Of a DNA stretch of 64,000 bases, positions 10,901 through 22,109 are shown one piece after another; position 1 is the stretch's first letter, and the number at the start of each line of letters is the position of its first letter. The notes under the pieces are model-generated. The model was not told where the DNA came from. It was given only the letters and a program-made list of their open reading frames with translations, and did no database searches. Origin of the DNA: Limnomonas spitsbergensis (lineage: Eukaryota; Chlorophyta; Chlorophyceae; Chlamydomonadales); contig JAYJMM010000066.1 of the NCBI GenBank assembly GCA_037349105.1, positions 62,001 to 126,000 of the forward strand, read 5' to 3'. The position numbers and the translations under genes are program-made.

Positions 10901-13900
10901 GGGGGGCGCATGGGGGTGCTTGCATGGGATCTCTATTAGGAACTCTGTCAGGGATAAGGGGTATATGAGTCCCGTTAGGGGTAAGGGGTATATGAGTCCT
11001 GTTAGGGGTAAGGGGTATATGAGTCCTGTTAGGGGTAAGGGGTGTATGAGTCCTGTTAGGGGTAAGGGGTATATGACTCCTGTTAGGGGTAAGGGGTATA
11101 TGAGTCCTGTTAGGGATAAGGGGTATATGAGTCCCGTTAGGGGTAAGGGGTATATGAGTCCTGTTAGGGGTAAGGGGTATATGAGTCCTGTTAGGGGTAA
11201 GGGGTATATGAGTCCTGTTAGGGGTAAGGGCCTAAGGGGTATATGAGTCCTGTTAGGGGTAAGGGGTATATGAGTCCTGTTAGGGGTAAGGGGTATATGA
11301 GTCCTGTTAGGGGTAAGGGGTATATGAGTCGTGTTAGGGATAAGGGGTATATGAGTCCTGTTAGGGGTAAGGGGTATATGAGTCCTGTTAGGGGTAAGGG
11401 GTATATGAGTCCTGTTAGGGGTAAGGGGTATATGAGTCCTGTTAGGGGTAAGGGGTATATGAGTCCTGTTAGGGGTAAGGGGTATATGAGTCGTGTTAGG
11501 GATAAGGGGTATATGAGTCCTGTTAGGGATAAGGGGTATATGAGTCCTGTTAGGGGTAAGGGGTATATGAGTCCTGTTAGGGGTAAGGGGTATATGAGTC
11601 CTGTTAGGGGTAAGGGGTATATGAGTCCTGTTAGGGGTAAGGGCCTAAGGGGTATATGAGTCCTGTTAGGGGTAAGGGGTATATGAGTCCTGTTAGGGGT
11701 AAGGGGTATATGAGTCCTGTTAGGGGTAAGGGGTATATGAGTCGTGTTAGGGATAAGGGGTATATGAGTCCTGTTAGGGGTAAGGGGTATATGAGTCCTG
11801 TTAGGGATAAGGGGTATATGAGTGAGGGATTAGAGTGACCGTTGGGATACGTTTGTCTCTCAGGGGCCTGTCGCCGTAAGGGAGATGTATGCACGGGGGG
11901 GGGGTAAACTGTTTCTTGATGTCCCGAAACCATGGGTTTGTTTCGCATTTTGATAGTTACCTCTCACTGGCAGCCTGTGTGATTCTTCGCTCTTTTTGCA
12001 TCAGGATGGTTTGGGGCATGTGGAGGCCCAGGCTCCTGCCAGTGGGCCCCCACATCGGACGCCAGCACTGCCACAGGCGGCACCTGGAACTGTGCCTAGC
12101 AAGCGATCTCGCCCGCTTATCAATCGCATAGCTTCCGGCGCTTCGTTCGACGAGCACGAGGAAGCAACGGGGGTGCCAACCAAGCGACCGAAACAGAAAC
12201 GAGCTTCCAACCAATCTCAGCTCCCTCAGTTGGTGAGTCATGATCCACACCCCTCAGCTGATGAGGCAGGGTCCTTGCCTCTCAGCCAGGCTAATTTCAT
12301 ATAACTGCCGAAGAAAGTGCAAATAGCTACACGCACCTCCTGGGACATGAAAGGGAAGGGGAAACAGTGTTGCTAAAGGGAAACAGTGCTGCTTAAGGGA
12401 AACAGTGCTGCTTAAGGGAAACAGTGCTGCTTAAGGGAAACAGTGCTGCTTAAGGGAAACAGTGCTGCTTAAGGGAAACAGTGCTGCTTAAGGGAAACAG
12501 TGCTGCTTAAGGGAAACAGTGCTGCTTAAGGGAAACAGTGCTGCTCAAGGGAAACAGTGCTGCTCAAGGGAAACAGTGCTGCTCAAGGGAAACAGTGCTG
12601 CTCAAGGGAAACAGTGCTGCTCAAGGGAAACAGTGCTGCTCAAGGGAAACAGTGCTGCTCAAGGGAAACAGTGCTGCTCAAGGGAAACAGTGCTGCTCAA
12701 GGGAAACAGTGCTGCTCAAGGGAAACAGTGCTGCTCAAGGGAAACAGTGCTGCTCAAGGGAAACAGTGCTGCTCAAGGGAAACAGTGCTGCTTAAGGGAA
12801 ACAGTGCTGCTCAAGGGAAACAGTGCTGCTCAAGGGAAACAGTGCTGCTCAAGGGAAACAGTGCTGCTCAAGGGAAACAGTGCTGCTCAAGGGAAACAGT
12901 GCTGCTCAAGGGAAACAGTGCTGCTCAAGGGAAACAGTGCTGCTCAAGGGAAACAGTGCTGCTCAAGGGAAACAGTGCTGCTCAAGGGAAACAGTGCTGC
13001 TCAAGGGAAACAGTGCTGCTCAAGGGAAACAGTGCTGCTCAAGGGAAACAGTGCTGCTTAAGGGAAACAGTGCTGCTCAAGGGAAACAGTGCTGCTTAAG
13101 GGAAACAGTGCTGCTCAAGGGAAACAGTGCTGCTTAAGGGTATAGCTGTTTGATTGCGACTTCTTTGCTCAGCTATGGAACATCATGGTGGATATTTAGT
13201 GACCCTCAAGGTGGCAAACAATGCCGGTGTCCCTTCCAGCCAGAGATCATGACGGTAGGGCCTCTGTTTGAAACATGCAAAAAGTGGCTGCGTGTTTCAT
13301 GATTAGCCCATCTGGAGCAGCAGCAGGCACAGAACCGTCCAATGTCGCAAATCTCTGGAGTGAAGCAGCCTGTACGGTAGACCATTCAATGCAGCATTCT
13401 GTCCAGGTGCTTTATCTTGATGTTCCTTTCTTCACTCCGTATTTTATGGACGCTGTTGACCAAGATCTCCCATCTGCGTTGCTGCAGAGCCAGGCCTCAC
13501 TCCCAGCCCAGGGCATCCTGGCCCCCGCCCCGCCGCCTGCAACGGTTGCGGCTGGTATCTTTGGGACGGAGGACATCCGCGAGCTTAACAAGATGCTCGA
13601 CGTCATGTATTATGAGCGCGATAGCCTAGGCCCCAGAGGCAATGTGCTCGTGAAGAATATGGCAGAGGTGAGACTCAGGGCAGGGAGGGCAGGGAGGTGG
13701 AGATGTAGGGAATGCCTGTGGCTGGGTTTTGTGAATATGGGTTGAGGGACCTTCACAACCCATTGTATGCGGTGGGCACGTGAGGCAGGGGCACACGCTT
13801 CTCTTGTTCAGAGTTCAGCCAGCCTCCCCGCGCCTACATTGCCCCCCCCCCTGTTGTGCAGGGAGCTGCCAACATCTCCATGGTGGTATACATCCGCACC

Positions 13901-14511
13901 TACCGGCTATCTCCGGTGGCCACAGCAGGATTGGACGAGCGACTGGCCACACTCAAGGCGCGAGCGCAGCTCATCTACACGTAAGAGGGCCGCGGGGAAG
14001 GAGCGCATGGGGTCGGCCATAGTTGGGCAAGAGCAGCACCCATTGATTCATAATAGGAAGCGAATTCTCAACTTTGGAGGTCAGCTCTGCGATGACCTGT
14101 TTATCGCGGCACAACCTGTGTATAAGCAGGCAATGTACTGCTCGTAATATGTATTGAAGCTGCGTTGTCTGCTGCTTGGCTAGACCTGTCCCTTGGATTG
14201 GATAGATGACAACATCACTCTCTTTGATAACCCCTCTGCAGTCCCCACTTGCGCTCCTTCCCGCCTCCATGGCAACCTTGGCCTGTCGGTCCTTGCCTGA
14301 TTCGCATGCTCTGTATGCTTGCAGCGGCGTCAAGAGCAACACCCCCATGGATCTTCTGCTGCCCTTCTCAGAGCTTCTGTCTGCGGAGTCGGGGATCATT
14401 AGACGGGACCTGGAGGCATATGCCAGGTCAGCAGGGGTGCCTGCAACGAGCACGGAAGCCGCCGGCACCTACTACTCAGGGGGGGATGCAGTGCGCTATA
14501 GCATGTACTAA
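7942..14511 (+). CDS. Helical-repeat (ARM/HEAT-like) protein with basic nuclear segment, 964 aa, nine exons
   Basis: Exons: 7942-8513, 8609-8747, 8815-9027, 9356-9462, 9820-10888, 12005-12232, 13407-13667, 13862-13980, 14325-14511. All nine join in frame with GT-AG junctions (total 2895 nt). Residues about 20-400 are leucine- and alanine-rich helices in an ARM/HEAT-like rhythm (for example QIVAEKSLVILSKLN). Residues about 430-650 are a low-complexity acidic/Gly/Pro linker encoded by the long fifth exon. The sixth exon holds two basic clusters, PSKRSRP and PTKRPKQKR, that resemble a bipartite nuclear signal. The C-terminal 190 residues form a second conserved-looking helical region (TEDIRELNKMLDVMYYERDS). 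I recognise no named family. A nuclear scaffold, for example in recombination or transcription, is inference only. The fifth and sixth introns are filled by 27-bp and 19-bp minisatellites. Confidence 0.75.
10950..11830 (+). repeat. 27-bp minisatellite inside an intron
   Basis: About 32 head-to-tail copies of a unit built from gtatatgagtcctgttag and gggtaaggg. It lies wholly within intron 10889-12004 of the helical-repeat gene. Because 27 is a multiple of three, the array gives long open frames with a nine-residue period (MSPVRGKGY), which are not genes. Two longer units containing cctaagggg interrupt the register near 11230 and 11643, suggesting a block duplication of about 413 bp. The G-rich strand has two runs of about four G per unit. 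Confidence 0.95.
12366..13138 (+). repeat. 19-bp minisatellite inside an intron
   Basis: About 40 copies of ctgctcaagggaaacagtg in intron 12233-13406. The first nine or so units carry ctTaaggg and the rest ctCaaggg, with alternating forms again at the 3' end. This shows block-wise homogenisation. The period of 19 gives a 57-nt translated period in all frames, so the long open frames are artefacts. Confidence 0.95.
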
Positions 14512-15372
14512 TGTCTGGATCGCTTTTAAGCCTCCAAGCTCTTTCGTTAGCACAAACAAACAAGAATATTCACCCAATTACTTTTTATCTAGCTTTCTGC
14601 ACCCTACCTGCCGCTTGTCTCGCCGCTGGTCACAGGAAGCATTAGCGTTCCTTCTACTAGTTTTAGCAGGCAAGGCGAGTTTGGAAATTTTGATTTATTA
14701 CTTGTGCCGTTATCTGCTGTGAAGAAAGGCAGCAGAGGTCATGGATATGCTATTATACTCGGGAGTTGTCGCTGGCCTTACAGAGCACAATCCCTGCAAT
14801 AGTTAATGACGTCACACCTCTGGGCCATGCAAGCTGCGATAGTGTGAGCCGCTTTGTTATCAACAGGGTACAGGTGCAGGTAAGAATGAAAATACGAGTA
14901 GGCATCATATCACCGGGTTGCAAGATACCCAGTGCTGTCTTGCGCCATGCATGGAAGCAAGCCGGTTGAGGGCTGTTGTGTGCCTAGGGAGTGAAAAACA
15001 ACTATCACGGGCTGCAGCCGAAAATATTGCACTTCAGCACTAACATCCGAGACTCAACAGAGGCTTAAACTTACAACTTCGAAGGCTAGGCAACATATAA
15101 GTACACAATTGATTGCACAGGTTTGGCCAGGTAGTCTCCACTGGTCCTGACAAACTGTAGCTGGCTGAACATTGTGCAATTTGGGAAAGGCAATCCCCCC
15201 GATCAGCAGCTGTTCATGATGGGCATGAAGTGAAATACAGGTATCTCAAGCTGATTGGAAAAGCAATCAAAAAAATTCAAGAATATGCATGTTTCGTGAG
15301 CATCCAGGGCCTATCATACCGCGGCCCTTTCTGATTCCAACTTCAGAGCTTTCCTCTAAACATTTTGAAGGG
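14512..15372. other. Convergent intergenic region
   Basis: Lies between the stop of the helical-repeat gene and the stop of BIN4, so it holds two 3' ends. A tRNA-like micro-insertion occurs at about 14803-14832. No other gene-like signal was seen. Confidence 0.5.
14803..14832 (-). mobile_element. tRNA-like micro-insertion of about 30 bp
   Basis: On the minus strand it reads gcatggcccagaggtgtgac then gtcatt, the same core as at 19549 and 46290. It is flanked by near-identical repeats ctgcaatagt and ctgcgatagt (nine of ten bases match). Confidence 0.5.
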
Positions 15373-17627
15373 CTAGTAGTCCTCATCGTCCTCATCATCC
15401 CCTTCACTCTCCTCATCAGGTTCTTCGTCATCATCGTCGATCCTGCTTGCTGCCTGTTTCGCCTTTTTATTAGCTGCTCTGGGCTTGGTCGCTGCCTTGC
15501 CCTGCGAAGCGTCAGCTTTGCTCCTCGGCTTCTTGGCTGCATCAGGGGCCCTCTTGACCGCTGCAGCCGCTTTCATGGCTGGAGCTTTGCCCACCTCTTT
15601 CCCACTTGCGCTCTTGCTCTTCTTTATAGTCCCAGCCTTCTTCACCTTCTTCACACCTCCCGATGCAACCTTGGAGCCTACCCCAGATGACCTTTTGGCC
15701 TTCAACGACGACCCTTGTTTCTTCTTGGTCGGAACAGCAGCAGCGCCTGTGGCCCCATCAGCACCGCCGCCACCTTCATCTGAGAACACAAGTCAGAACC
15801 TGGGATGAGATGGGTGGGTGTGACTAGTATTCATTTGTCGACAAAGTCAAACTGGCTGCCACGTCATGGGTATGACCAAACATGACGCCTGCAAATCGCC
15901 TGCATCTCATCTCCCAAATTTCTGGTCAACAGTTTTGGACAATCACAATCTAGTTTGGTCAGAACCTGAGCTTGATCAAGTGCAGATCTTTTAGTAGCCA
16001 GCAATGAATCCCATGCTTCAAACATGACTACAGCATTCAACAATCTGGCCCCCCCAGCAGTATTCAAGATTGAGTGTTCCCCCTCCCTCACCTTACATCT
16101 CTGCGTCCCCCTCGGCCCTCACCTTGCACCTGGTACACCTCATCGTCGGATCCCAGCAGCTCTCCTATGTCGCCCTCCATGGCCTCCTCCATGGCCAGGG
16201 TGACCTCCTCAGTCAGGCGGACAAAGTCGTGCATCACAGCCTCAACCTGCAGCAGGGAAAAACAGGATCATGCCAGACACATTGCACAATATTGATTTTG
16301 TCAGTCAGGGGTTGATGGCGGGGATTTCCGATAAGTCGCTTTACTCAGAAATCAAAGAGCATGAGCCAGAGCTGCAGTGCAGTGATAGTCATTTCAGTGT
16401 CGCCCAGCGGCCAACACTCATTCAAACAATCCTGGCCTACGACCATTTGCCCCATGAAATAGCTTTTGGTCGCGCACCATTCAGGCCAGGGTACCCATCG
16501 GCGCAATGAAAACAGCAGGCGGCACAATACTGTGAATTTCAGTGTGAAGAAGACCCAGCGCTATGGACCAGCTACACACGGCCGGTTGACCCACTCCTCA
16601 TACCTTAGCTTCAGTTGAACCCAGGTTGAGCACAAAAGCGGTCCCAGCCAGCGGTACAATGGATGCATGGTACAGGACGCCCTTGAGGTCGATTTGGAAG
16701 AGAGAATCGGATGGCCCTGCTAAGATGTAGAGAGAAATCACCAGTAAGCAGAGCTGCGGAGCATATGCCCCTCGAGGCCTGTGACTGCGTCCACGCACCT
16801 GTGGTGCTGCTGCTACTGTTCATGATGACCCTCCCCACTGCGCCTGCATCTCCGGACAGCTCTGTGGCATGATTGTCCGAGGCTTGGAGCTCCAACAAGA
16901 ACTGCAAGCCCAGAAGTCACTGAGGTGTCAGCATTGAATATTCCGTCAGGACCAAGACAAGAAAAAAGCTCCGCCCCATGGTTTGGATTGCAAGAGGCCT
17001 AGCTTGGGCGATTCACATGCACATAAACAAAAGCGATCAGGCAGAAGGCCCAGGGTTCAGATTTCAGTCGACAGAACTGCGGCACATGGGATGCATCATG
17101 ATGCACCTGGGGCATGTGCCCTGTCCAAGCATTCTTTGATACTTCCAGACGTTACAACCAGCTACAACCAGCTTGTTGGTCCTCCACCACACCTTGGTAG
17201 CGGTGATCTTGTCGGGGAGGATGACAGCGATGTCGCCCTTCAAGGCAGCTTCACTCTGCGTGGTGGGCTGAGTCAGATTTTCCTGAGTGCTTGGTATTTC
17301 ATCTAGAGTAGTGGGTCCCTCACGGTGGGTAGCTGCATCCTCGGCCTCGGCGGCATGCATAGCTGCAGGCAGCTTCTCTGCATGAATCAAGGCAGCATGG
17401 CGGAGCTTGAATCCTTCTGAAGACATCCTAGATCAGACTGAACCCAATATATGCATGGATTGCATACTTGATTTCTTATCCGCTGCTTTAGATGGCGCGG
17501 GCCGGATCTCCTCCTCATCGTCAGAATCAGTGTGAGAAGACTTATTTGAATTCCTAGCTGTACCGGCGATAGGGGGTGAAAACGTCTTCACCCATTCTGG
17601 CAGTTCTTCTTCACTGCCGGAAGACAT
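15373..17627 (-). CDS. BIN4: DNA topoisomerase VI-associated protein BIN4 (MID), 376 aa, six exons
   Basis: Exons on the minus strand: 17627-17468, 17416-17193, 16901-16799, 16716-16604, 16246-16123, 15779-15373. All phases match (1131 nt). BIN4 is a plant-lineage DNA-binding partner of topoisomerase VI needed for endoreduplication. The N-terminus MSSGSEEELPEWVKTF resembles the short Ser/acidic-Pro-Trp start of plant BIN4. The diagnostic core follows: an ELSGDAGAVGRV segment, then QIDLKGVLYHASIVPLAGT, then GSTEAKVEAVMHDFVRL, which I recall as hallmark stretches of plant BIN4. The C-terminus is a long Lys/Ala/Ser tail ending in an acidic DDDDEE run, fitting a DNA- and protein-binding tail. Length is somewhat shorter than the Arabidopsis protein. 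The first intron is only 51 bp. Its 5' end faces the small membrane protein gene at 18039. Confidence 0.88.
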
Positions 17628-18038
17628 TTTCTGTGCTAATCACCTCCTGTACTAATTTTCGTTCGGAAATCAGCATTTGCATTGGCGTGATCCGAGCTGG
17701 AATGTTCGGACGACATGCCCATTATAGCCCACACATTTAACCTGACGTGGACTTAAAATGACGTGGAAAGCAATCAACCACATCCGTTTCGCAATACAAT
17801 TATAGAACGAAGTTGCCTGCCACCCACCAAACACGTCTCCTCAACACGCTGTAGCTCGGAAACCACTCTTAAGGTGAGCAGTCCCGCGGCTTGACACTCC
17901 AGTTGCGCTCTATGAAGTTCAGAAGCCTCACGAATAGCCCGACATGTTCGTGCTCGGCCGCTATCTTGATGCCTGTCAATTGGCCCTTGACAATTCTAGG
18001 GTTTCTAAGGCTTCCTCATTCATCCCTGGTGTTTCAGG

Positions 18039-18272
18039 ATGAGCACCACCTTCACTACGCTGTCTGAGGTCGAGATTTCAGCGCATGGCGTCAAGGGAAT
18101 CCCTGTTCCTGCTCCTCACGCGACGCTTCTGCACGGAGCGGTCGACACAACAATTTGCATTGCCATGACGCTCATCTCACCCATAGTTCTGCTTGCGATT
18201 TTTTCGCTGAGTGCTACCAAGCTGGTCCAGGAGACATATAAGACCAATGTTCGAGGCAGCTGGTACCACTGA
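18039..18272 (+). CDS. Small one-pass membrane protein, 77 aa
   Basis: An uninterrupted frame from ATG (18039) to TGA. Residues about 42-64 (for example TTICIAMTLISPIVLLAIFS) form a single hydrophobic span. The N-terminal half is polar with Pro and His, and the short C-terminus is basic and aromatic (NVRGSWYH). A pyrimidine-rich tract ending gtttcag sits one base before the ATG, so a 5'-UTR intron is possible. It diverges from BIN4 with 411 bp between start codons, room for a shared promoter. The size and topology resemble small accessory subunits of organelle membrane complexes, but no family is recognised. Confidence 0.55.
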   Translation: MSTTFTTLSEVEISAHGVKGIPVPAPHATLLHGAVDTTICIAMTLISPIVLLAIFSLSATKLVQETYKTNVRGSWYH

Positions 18273-19548
18273 AACCTCTGAGGGTTCTCTGAGGAGCTAA
18301 CCCAGATACCTGCAAGCTAGAGCTTGAAAGCCTCAAAGACTGTTCTCTGCGACAGTTCTGTATTCTATTGTATGCCCTTACACTAAGCATGATCCCTGTT
18401 TCGAATTTGACCAAACGCCCCTACGCAGTTCGGCAAAAGGATGGGAAACGTGTAGGCAATTTGTCATGACCACCACCTGGCCCCCGTGCACTTGTATAAT
18501 TATTCCTTATACACCCGTGGCCCACAATTATTCATGTGGTGCTAGCACCAGGGGTATCCTGGCTAGAACCATGTATGTAGACGTAGATGCTCTCCTATTT
18601 TTGCTACCTTCCTTTTAATTATGCGGAGAATGCTAGACTGTGTCGCGCATTTATACAAAGCCCGTTAGTTGTTATTCGAGGGACCACTGCATTTATTTAT
18701 CTGATTGTTCTGGTGAATTTGCACTTTCACTCGATCTGAATGATGTTTATGTTGTTGGATGCATTCTCAGTTTTGGTTTTGTCATCAGTTTTGCTATGTA
18801 AATTAAATTGACGATTAGTCCTTTAAATTAATTGATGTTAAGTCCCTTGACTTGATCATAAACTTGAATCACTCACGAGGCATTGTATACGAGTTGAGAC
18901 GAGACTGGTCCAAGTAACAGTCCAGTCCAGAGATCCTGCGCCTACCGGTTTAAATTTTCAGAACCAAGATATTTGAAGGAGGCCAGGGCAGGAGACACAA
19001 AAATTTGGGACACTATCTGCTACTTACGGCCTCGCCCAAACATCGTTGAGCTTGCAGTGTGTCAATGGTGCAAAAGCTCAGGGCCGTACTGGGAAAGGCT
19101 GAGCGTCCAATTCTTGGGCAGGAAACCAACAAGTAAAAAAACAATAATGCAAGGAATGGCATATACACCTACCACTAGAGATAAGAGAGGCAGTCAACAG
19201 CCCCCCTAATGCAAAGCCTGTACCAATTTGACTAATCTCAATCAAGCCTTATTCCCCCATCGACGCCCATGCAATTGCTGAAAGCAAGGCAGAGTGTCAC
19301 CATCATTTCACCCCTGAGCCTTCGGCCAGGTGCAGCCGCAGTGAGATGGGTGGCAGCATGCGTCCCGCTCCTACAATACAGCGGTGGCAGCACAGCAAGA
19401 CAGCCCAATCATGGCAGCAGACAATCAGATCGTGGTTCAACAGAAGACCTGAGGGCGCACAAGGTGCAGTAAAATGATGGGGGCATTGGAGAAGTTGGAG
19501 TGAGGAGCAGTTGTCCCCAAACTGTGCCAGACAGTCCTTGCCTTACAG

Positions 19549-19575
19549 GCAATGACGTTACACCTCTGGGCCCAG
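19549..19575 (-). mobile_element. 27-bp tRNA-like micro-insertion with perfect 9-bp target duplication
   Basis: The plus strand reads gcaatgacgttacacc then tctgggcccag. It is bounded by gccttacag at 19540-19548 and again at 19576-19584. The minus-strand core is gggcccagaggtgtaacgtc, with a box A-like block. Confidence 0.7.
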
Positions 19576-19904
19576 GCCTTACAGTCGCTACAAGTACGAG
19601 AGTTGCTAGAGGTCGCAGCCTACAAGCTGGTACAACTTAAGGCCATTGGCAGAGGAGATCCAAGGGACCCCATTACCGAGCACGGGTATGCAGCAAGGGG
19701 TCTGCAGCTGCCTACCGGGATTGGTTTCAGCCTACCGCCGGCACTAGTTACACCTCTGGGCCCTGCTAAAAGGCTTGGCAGTGAGGGCACCCTACTAATC
19801 AGCTGGGAGGGAAGAAATACAATTTGTGGGTCAGGAAAAACAAAGAGAAAGGAAATGAAGGGACACACAAAAGCGGTGAAGGGGGATCAGTCAAAGGAAT
19901 CCCA

Positions 19905-20040
19905 GCCTCTGAAACGTGTACGCCTCACTGATATCTACCAATCTTCCACAGAAGCCAGGACATCCCCCCTTCACTTGCCTTGGTACAAAGTGTGGAAGTC
20001 TCTAGCACCGTCTGGCGGGCATGCCCATCCCTGCTTTTTA
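19905..20040 (+). repeat. Old interspersed repeat copy, homologous to 6545-6730
   Basis: Shares ordered blocks with the copy at 6545-6730 and represents the uninterrupted (empty-site) version of the position that carries the 37-bp insert at 6602. Confidence 0.6.
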
Positions 20041-20599
20041 AGTTGATCCAGTCCTCCACATTCCTGCCGTCTTTCCTAGCCCAGCGTTGTTGGCAGCAGC
20101 GTATGTCATGCTGCTGACCGCTGCGCCGTCCTGTAGTGTCGGCCGTGCTGATTGCGCTGAGCCGAGGCCTCAAGTTGGTGCGCACACAAGCACAATCTCT
20201 TGCTGATGCGGCTCCTGGCCTGCGCCAGCATGCGCCAGCCGTAGGTTGGAATTAAGCGCGGTAGGTGGCCGCAGACCTGTGTTCGATGGCTGGGGCCCTG
20301 GGATGCCCTCGGCCGGTCACCTCCAGCTGCGCCCGCTCGTAGGTTGCGTCCACTAGCACCAGCTACTCTGTGACGGGTACAGGCTGTAAGTCAGTCACTA
20401 TGTGACGCAGTTTAGGGACGGCTGCACCCAGCTCCAGGTCTTCCAAGGCACCAAGCAATTCCCGGCACCAGTTGCACCTCCGTTGCTCTATCTGGCTGCA
20501 AGCTGCATAATGGCCGCCATGCATGGGCTGTCATGCTGTGCTGCTGATGCGACCGTTGCGGAGTACGTGTTGCCACACATCTCGCTGTAATGGCTGGAT

Positions 20600-21440
20600 C
20601 TACAGCTCCCTCATGACCCCCCAGGTGGTGGCGGACGCAGGTAGCCCCGTAGCCTGGCGTAGGTGCTAAAGGAAGCTTGACTGCATCCTACTCTTGAGGC
20701 AGTACCGCGGCCGGAGATGACCGGTAGCCCACACCACATCGCCGTAGTTGGCTGTAGGCACTGCATAGACAGGCTCCAGCTGGTTGCGTGTAGGCAGATG
20801 ATGCCTGAGATGCACCTTGGCAGCCATGCGGCGAACACGGTGCAGCTCGGCAGCCAGAGGCACTCTCTCTTCCTTGCATGGCCTATCTGCCTGCTGCCGC
20901 TCTCATGTTAAATGATGCTCAAGAATTTGAATTCCTGGACACGCCTCAGCACTGTCCCATCTGGGCCGTACACGTAGATATGGGCTGGTTGTCAGCGCTC
21001 CGCTGCTAAGCGGCTGCCGAACTCCTATATCTGTCTTGCTGATGTTGACCTGGAGCTGTTGAACAGTCGCATATCCATGCAGGGCGTCGAGTATGCACTG
21101 CAGGCAGCAGCCCTGCCTGACTTCTGGCTAGCAGGGAGAGATCATCTGCATATAACAGGCACCTGAGTCATCGTCCCGCCTCCAGCACAACGCCCTCTTT
21201 CGAGGGCTTGGCTGCAACAATGCCCGGCAGGTTGCCAACATACAGGCTGAAGAAAAAAGGGCACAGTGGGCAGCCCTGCCTGATACCTCTGGTGCAAGGC
21301 GCAGGGCCAGTGCTCTCATGGCCGGCTGTGAGCGTGTTGACTGCACCAGAGGTGTACCATCATCACGGACATTGTAACGGGGAAGGAGAGTCCTGGCACA
21401 CTTGCAGTATGTTTCAACAATTTGGTGACTCGAAATACCA
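20600..21440 (-). pseudogene. Decayed LINE (non-LTR) reverse transcriptase fragment
   Basis: The minus strand, read from about 21380 downward, gives PAPCTRGIRQGCPLCPFFFS and then, after a frame break, LLYADDLSLLA near 21135-21165. The RQGCPL block followed by the YADD box with catalytic aspartates is characteristic of non-LTR reverse transcriptases. Several stops and frameshifts break the frame. Downstream decayed pieces (about 20660-20900) probably belong to the same element. The CTRGI-K/R-QGCPL block is shared with the fragment at 54190-54660, so both derive from one family. Confidence 0.75.
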
Positions 21441-22109
21441 TCAAACCAATATATGACCAGAGGGCTGGAGTAGTTTGAATCCTGCTGGATGAAATAACAA
21501 TGAATTCCTGACTGCAGTAACGGCTGCCTTGGTGTTTGCATGCCAGAGATGCCTGCATGCGGGTTTGTAGTGGCACGGTGGCCGTATCGCTGTTGTCAGT
21601 GGTTACATCAAATTTGTGAACAGGTGGCTGGCAATGCCGTATTACGAAATTACCCAGTGACTTCAGGGTGCTAGGATCTTAATAGCCGTACGCCGTGTTT
21701 GTGGTCAGAAGATTCTCTAGATCTGGACTACGAATGGATCCTGTGCCGTGATCACCACATCAGCCCACTTCGCTTGCCTGATTGTGACACTTTCTGAACT
21801 TATGGCACTCATGGCATTTGCCTCGAGGATCTCGCGTCAGCTGCACAGTTCCCTGGCAACTGGGTAGGGGTTTCAGTGGATTGCAAGCTTGTTGATTATA
21901 TTGGCGGCTGTCTAATAAAAACTACCTTGCTCTTTGCGCCCCGTTTCGCCTTAGCCGCCATGGATCCGCGCTTTTGAACTCCCTCCCTCGCCTGGTAAGA
22001 ACACCCTGCTTTAGTACAAATAAAGTATTGGATGCGACTATTTTTTAACGCTGCATTCTGTTCGCATCGCCTGCTTCAGTCAACCCGTGCCCCGGCTGGG
22101 AAGGCGTCT

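Larger units (their letters stand above)
18273..22109. other. Intergenic region with interspersed repeats and a LINE fragment
   Basis: Contains AT-rich DNA (18480-18960), the repeat copy at 19905-20040, micro-insertions at 19549-19575 and about 19750-19790, and a decayed minus-strand reverse transcriptase at about 20600-21440. A 164-codon plus-strand frame (19552-20046) begins inside a micro-insertion and runs through the interspersed repeat, so it is not counted as a gene. Confidence 0.5.

Noticed and set aside
10920..11838. Chain of frames with nine-residue period MSPVRGKGY
   Set aside because: An intronic 27-bp minisatellite; the period is a multiple of three, which keeps frames open.
12519..13137. 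Open frames in three phases, up to 180 codons
   Set aside because: A 19-bp array inside an intron; frames are identical shifted copies.
19552..20046. 164-codon plus-strand frame
   Set aside because: Starts in a micro-insertion and runs through an interspersed repeat also found at 6545.
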